DNA from: Acidobacteriaceae bacterium
GTDB taxonomy: Bacteria; Acidobacteriota; Terriglobia; Terriglobales; Acidobacteriaceae
Reading direction: 5' to 3'
Assembly (NCBI GenBank): GCA_031296355.1
Contig: JARLFX010000171.1
Span: 1 to 22,834, forward strand
DNA length: 22,834 bases
Made by a program: the position numbers and the translations under genes
Notes under the pieces: model-generated
Database searches by the model: none
Told to the model about the DNA's origin: nothing
The model's input: the letters and a program-made list of their open reading frames with translations, nothing else
Part shown: positions 21,961-22,834 of the stretch, one piece after another
Numbering within the stretch: position 1 is the stretch's first letter
Layout: the number at the start of each line of letters is the position of its first letter

Positions 21961-22834
21961 TTACCGGCTCTGCGCCGGAACCTGCTCGATCAGCCAGCGC
22001 GCCAGTTCCCTGGCAGCCGGATAGTTTTCAAAGTCCATCGTTAGCTTGCGGCCATCCGTGTACTCGTTATAGAGCCAGGGGTCGACCACTGCATACACCG
22101 TCCCCTTGCCCACCTTCGCTACCGCCATCACCGTATTGCCCTGCCACGTCATCGTCGCATGGGCCGGTGCCGTCGGCGTAATGCTGTCGATCTCTTTCAT
22201 GAAGATCTTCTTCGGCGTGAAGATCGGGTTGCCAGCTGGAACCAGCAGCTTACCCATCTCTTCATCTTTGCCCGGGACCATGTTGTTGTCCACCGGGTTG
22301 AAATGGATGCCAAATGCCTCAGCCAGCTTATTGAAGTGCTCATACTCCGTGTTGTTTACGTCGTTGTGCATCAGCACCAGCACGCCGCCCTGCTTCACCC
22401 ATGCCAGCACCTCGCGCACATCCTCCGGAGCTACATAGTGCGGCTTCGGATTCTTAACTGGAATATCCGGCGACACAATAATGTAGATCTGCGCCTTCTT
22501 CAGCACGGCCAGTGTCGGCGGCGCAGGCAGCGTCTCCGTCTTCACTCCATACGACTCAAACACATGCCCAAAGAGTGAAAATCCACTGTTCGCTTCATCC
22601 TGCCACTTATAGTGGAAGCTCTCTGTCTGCCCCGCTGCATTCTGGCGAGTCTGCGAATTGAACCATGCGTCCATCACCACGGTATCACCGCGGCCCTTCA
22701 GCGCCGTCGCAGCCATCTCCGCTTCGGTTGCAGCCAGGATGAATGCGCCCACGCCCTTGGCGTCGTCCGTCACTTTTGGCTCGCTCATGTAATACGCATA
22801 GCTGCCATCACGATATGGTGTGCCGCCCAGCCCC
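21961..22834 (-). CDS. GH105-type unsaturated uronyl hydrolase fused to a DUF4350/GATase-like domain (5' end outside window)
   Basis: The C-terminal 290 residues are visible. An ATG at 22788 looks like a start, but the frame stays open to the window edge and upstream codons read GLGGTPYRDGSYAYY, directly joined to MSEP. GG-PYRDGSYEYY-SEP followed by a DxKGVGAFILA segment is the hallmark end of GH88/GH105 unsaturated glucuronyl/rhamnogalacturonyl hydrolases, so the gene extends beyond the window. After this barrel end, about 240 residues form an alpha/beta domain of the DUF4350 / glutamine-amidotransferase-like type (LKKAQIYIIVSPDIP, VKQGGVLVLMHND, GKGTVYAVVDPWLYNEY). GH105 hydrates and releases terminal unsaturated uronate, which rearranges to the substrate of KduI, encoded 15 bases downstream. 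The role of the fused domain is unknown. Confidence 0.85.
   Translation of the reverse strand, partial: GLGGTPYRDGSYAYYMSEPKVTDDAKGVGAFILAATEAEMAATALKGRGDTVVMDAWFNSQTRQNAAGQTESFHYKWQDEANSGFSLFGHVFESYGVKTETLPAPPTLAVLKKAQIYIIVSPDIPVKNPKPHYVAPEDVREVLAWVKQGGVLVLMHNDVNNTEYEHFNKLAEAFGIHFNPVDNNMVPGKDEEMGKLLVPAGNPIFTPKKIFMKEIDSITPTAPAHATMTWQGNTVMAVAKVGKGTVYAVVDPWLYNEYTDGRKLTMDFENYPAARELARWLIEQVPAQSR

Overview
The window looks like a chromosomal segment of an Acidobacteriota bacterium of the Terriglobia/Acidobacteriaceae type. This is inferred from gene content, not from a marker gene. The content includes a very long Oar-like TonB-dependent receptor with a carboxypeptidase-regulatory domain, a giant NHL/Hydin/Ig-like secreted protein, several Tat-exported glycan enzymes, and a GH105 protein fused to a DUF4350-like domain. 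No tRNA, rRNA, CRISPR array or insertion sequence was seen.

Left part (1-6782): the 3' end of an unidentified gene is followed by a Crp/Fnr-type regulator. Convergent to it is an exported nucleoside-hydrolase-like protein with an unusual Asp motif. Next comes a compact four-gene cassette: a TetR repressor, an HlyD-type membrane fusion protein, an ABC ATPase and an ABC-2 permease. Every junction is an ATGA overlap, and the TetR start codon is preceded by a palindromic operator. The layout resembles the E. coli ybiH(cecR)-ybhGFSR exporter locus but has a single permease. A PduO-type corrinoid adenosyltransferase follows.

Middle part (6869-12495): a Tat-exported polysaccharide lyase of the alginate-lyase fold carries an Asn-His/Arg/Tyr set spaced as in PL5 enzymes. 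A convergent two-gene operon encodes a ROK-family regulator and a small exported cupin. Divergent from the ROK gene is a Tat-exported GH2 glycosidase. The ROK/GH2 intergenic region holds two short palindromes, each centred on GG, and a likely extended -10 promoter for the ROK gene.

Right part (12514-22834), all on the minus strand: a presumed operon of the right-edge gene (C-terminal end of a GH105 unsaturated-uronyl hydrolase fused to a DUF4350/GATase-like domain) and kduI ends in a strong intrinsic terminator. After a 430-base intergenic region come the TonB-dependent receptor and the NHL protein, which share a terminator before the convergent GH2 gene.

Taken together, the right two-thirds reads as a uronic-acid-containing polysaccharide utilisation region. 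The lyase and GH2 enzyme would act outside the cytoplasm, the TonB receptor would take up products, GH105 would release unsaturated uronate, and KduI would isomerise the resulting 5-keto-4-deoxyuronate. No SusD-like protein is present. The NHL protein sits where a surface partner of the receptor might be expected. The exact polymer (pectin, glucuronan, alginate or other) cannot be fixed from this sequence.
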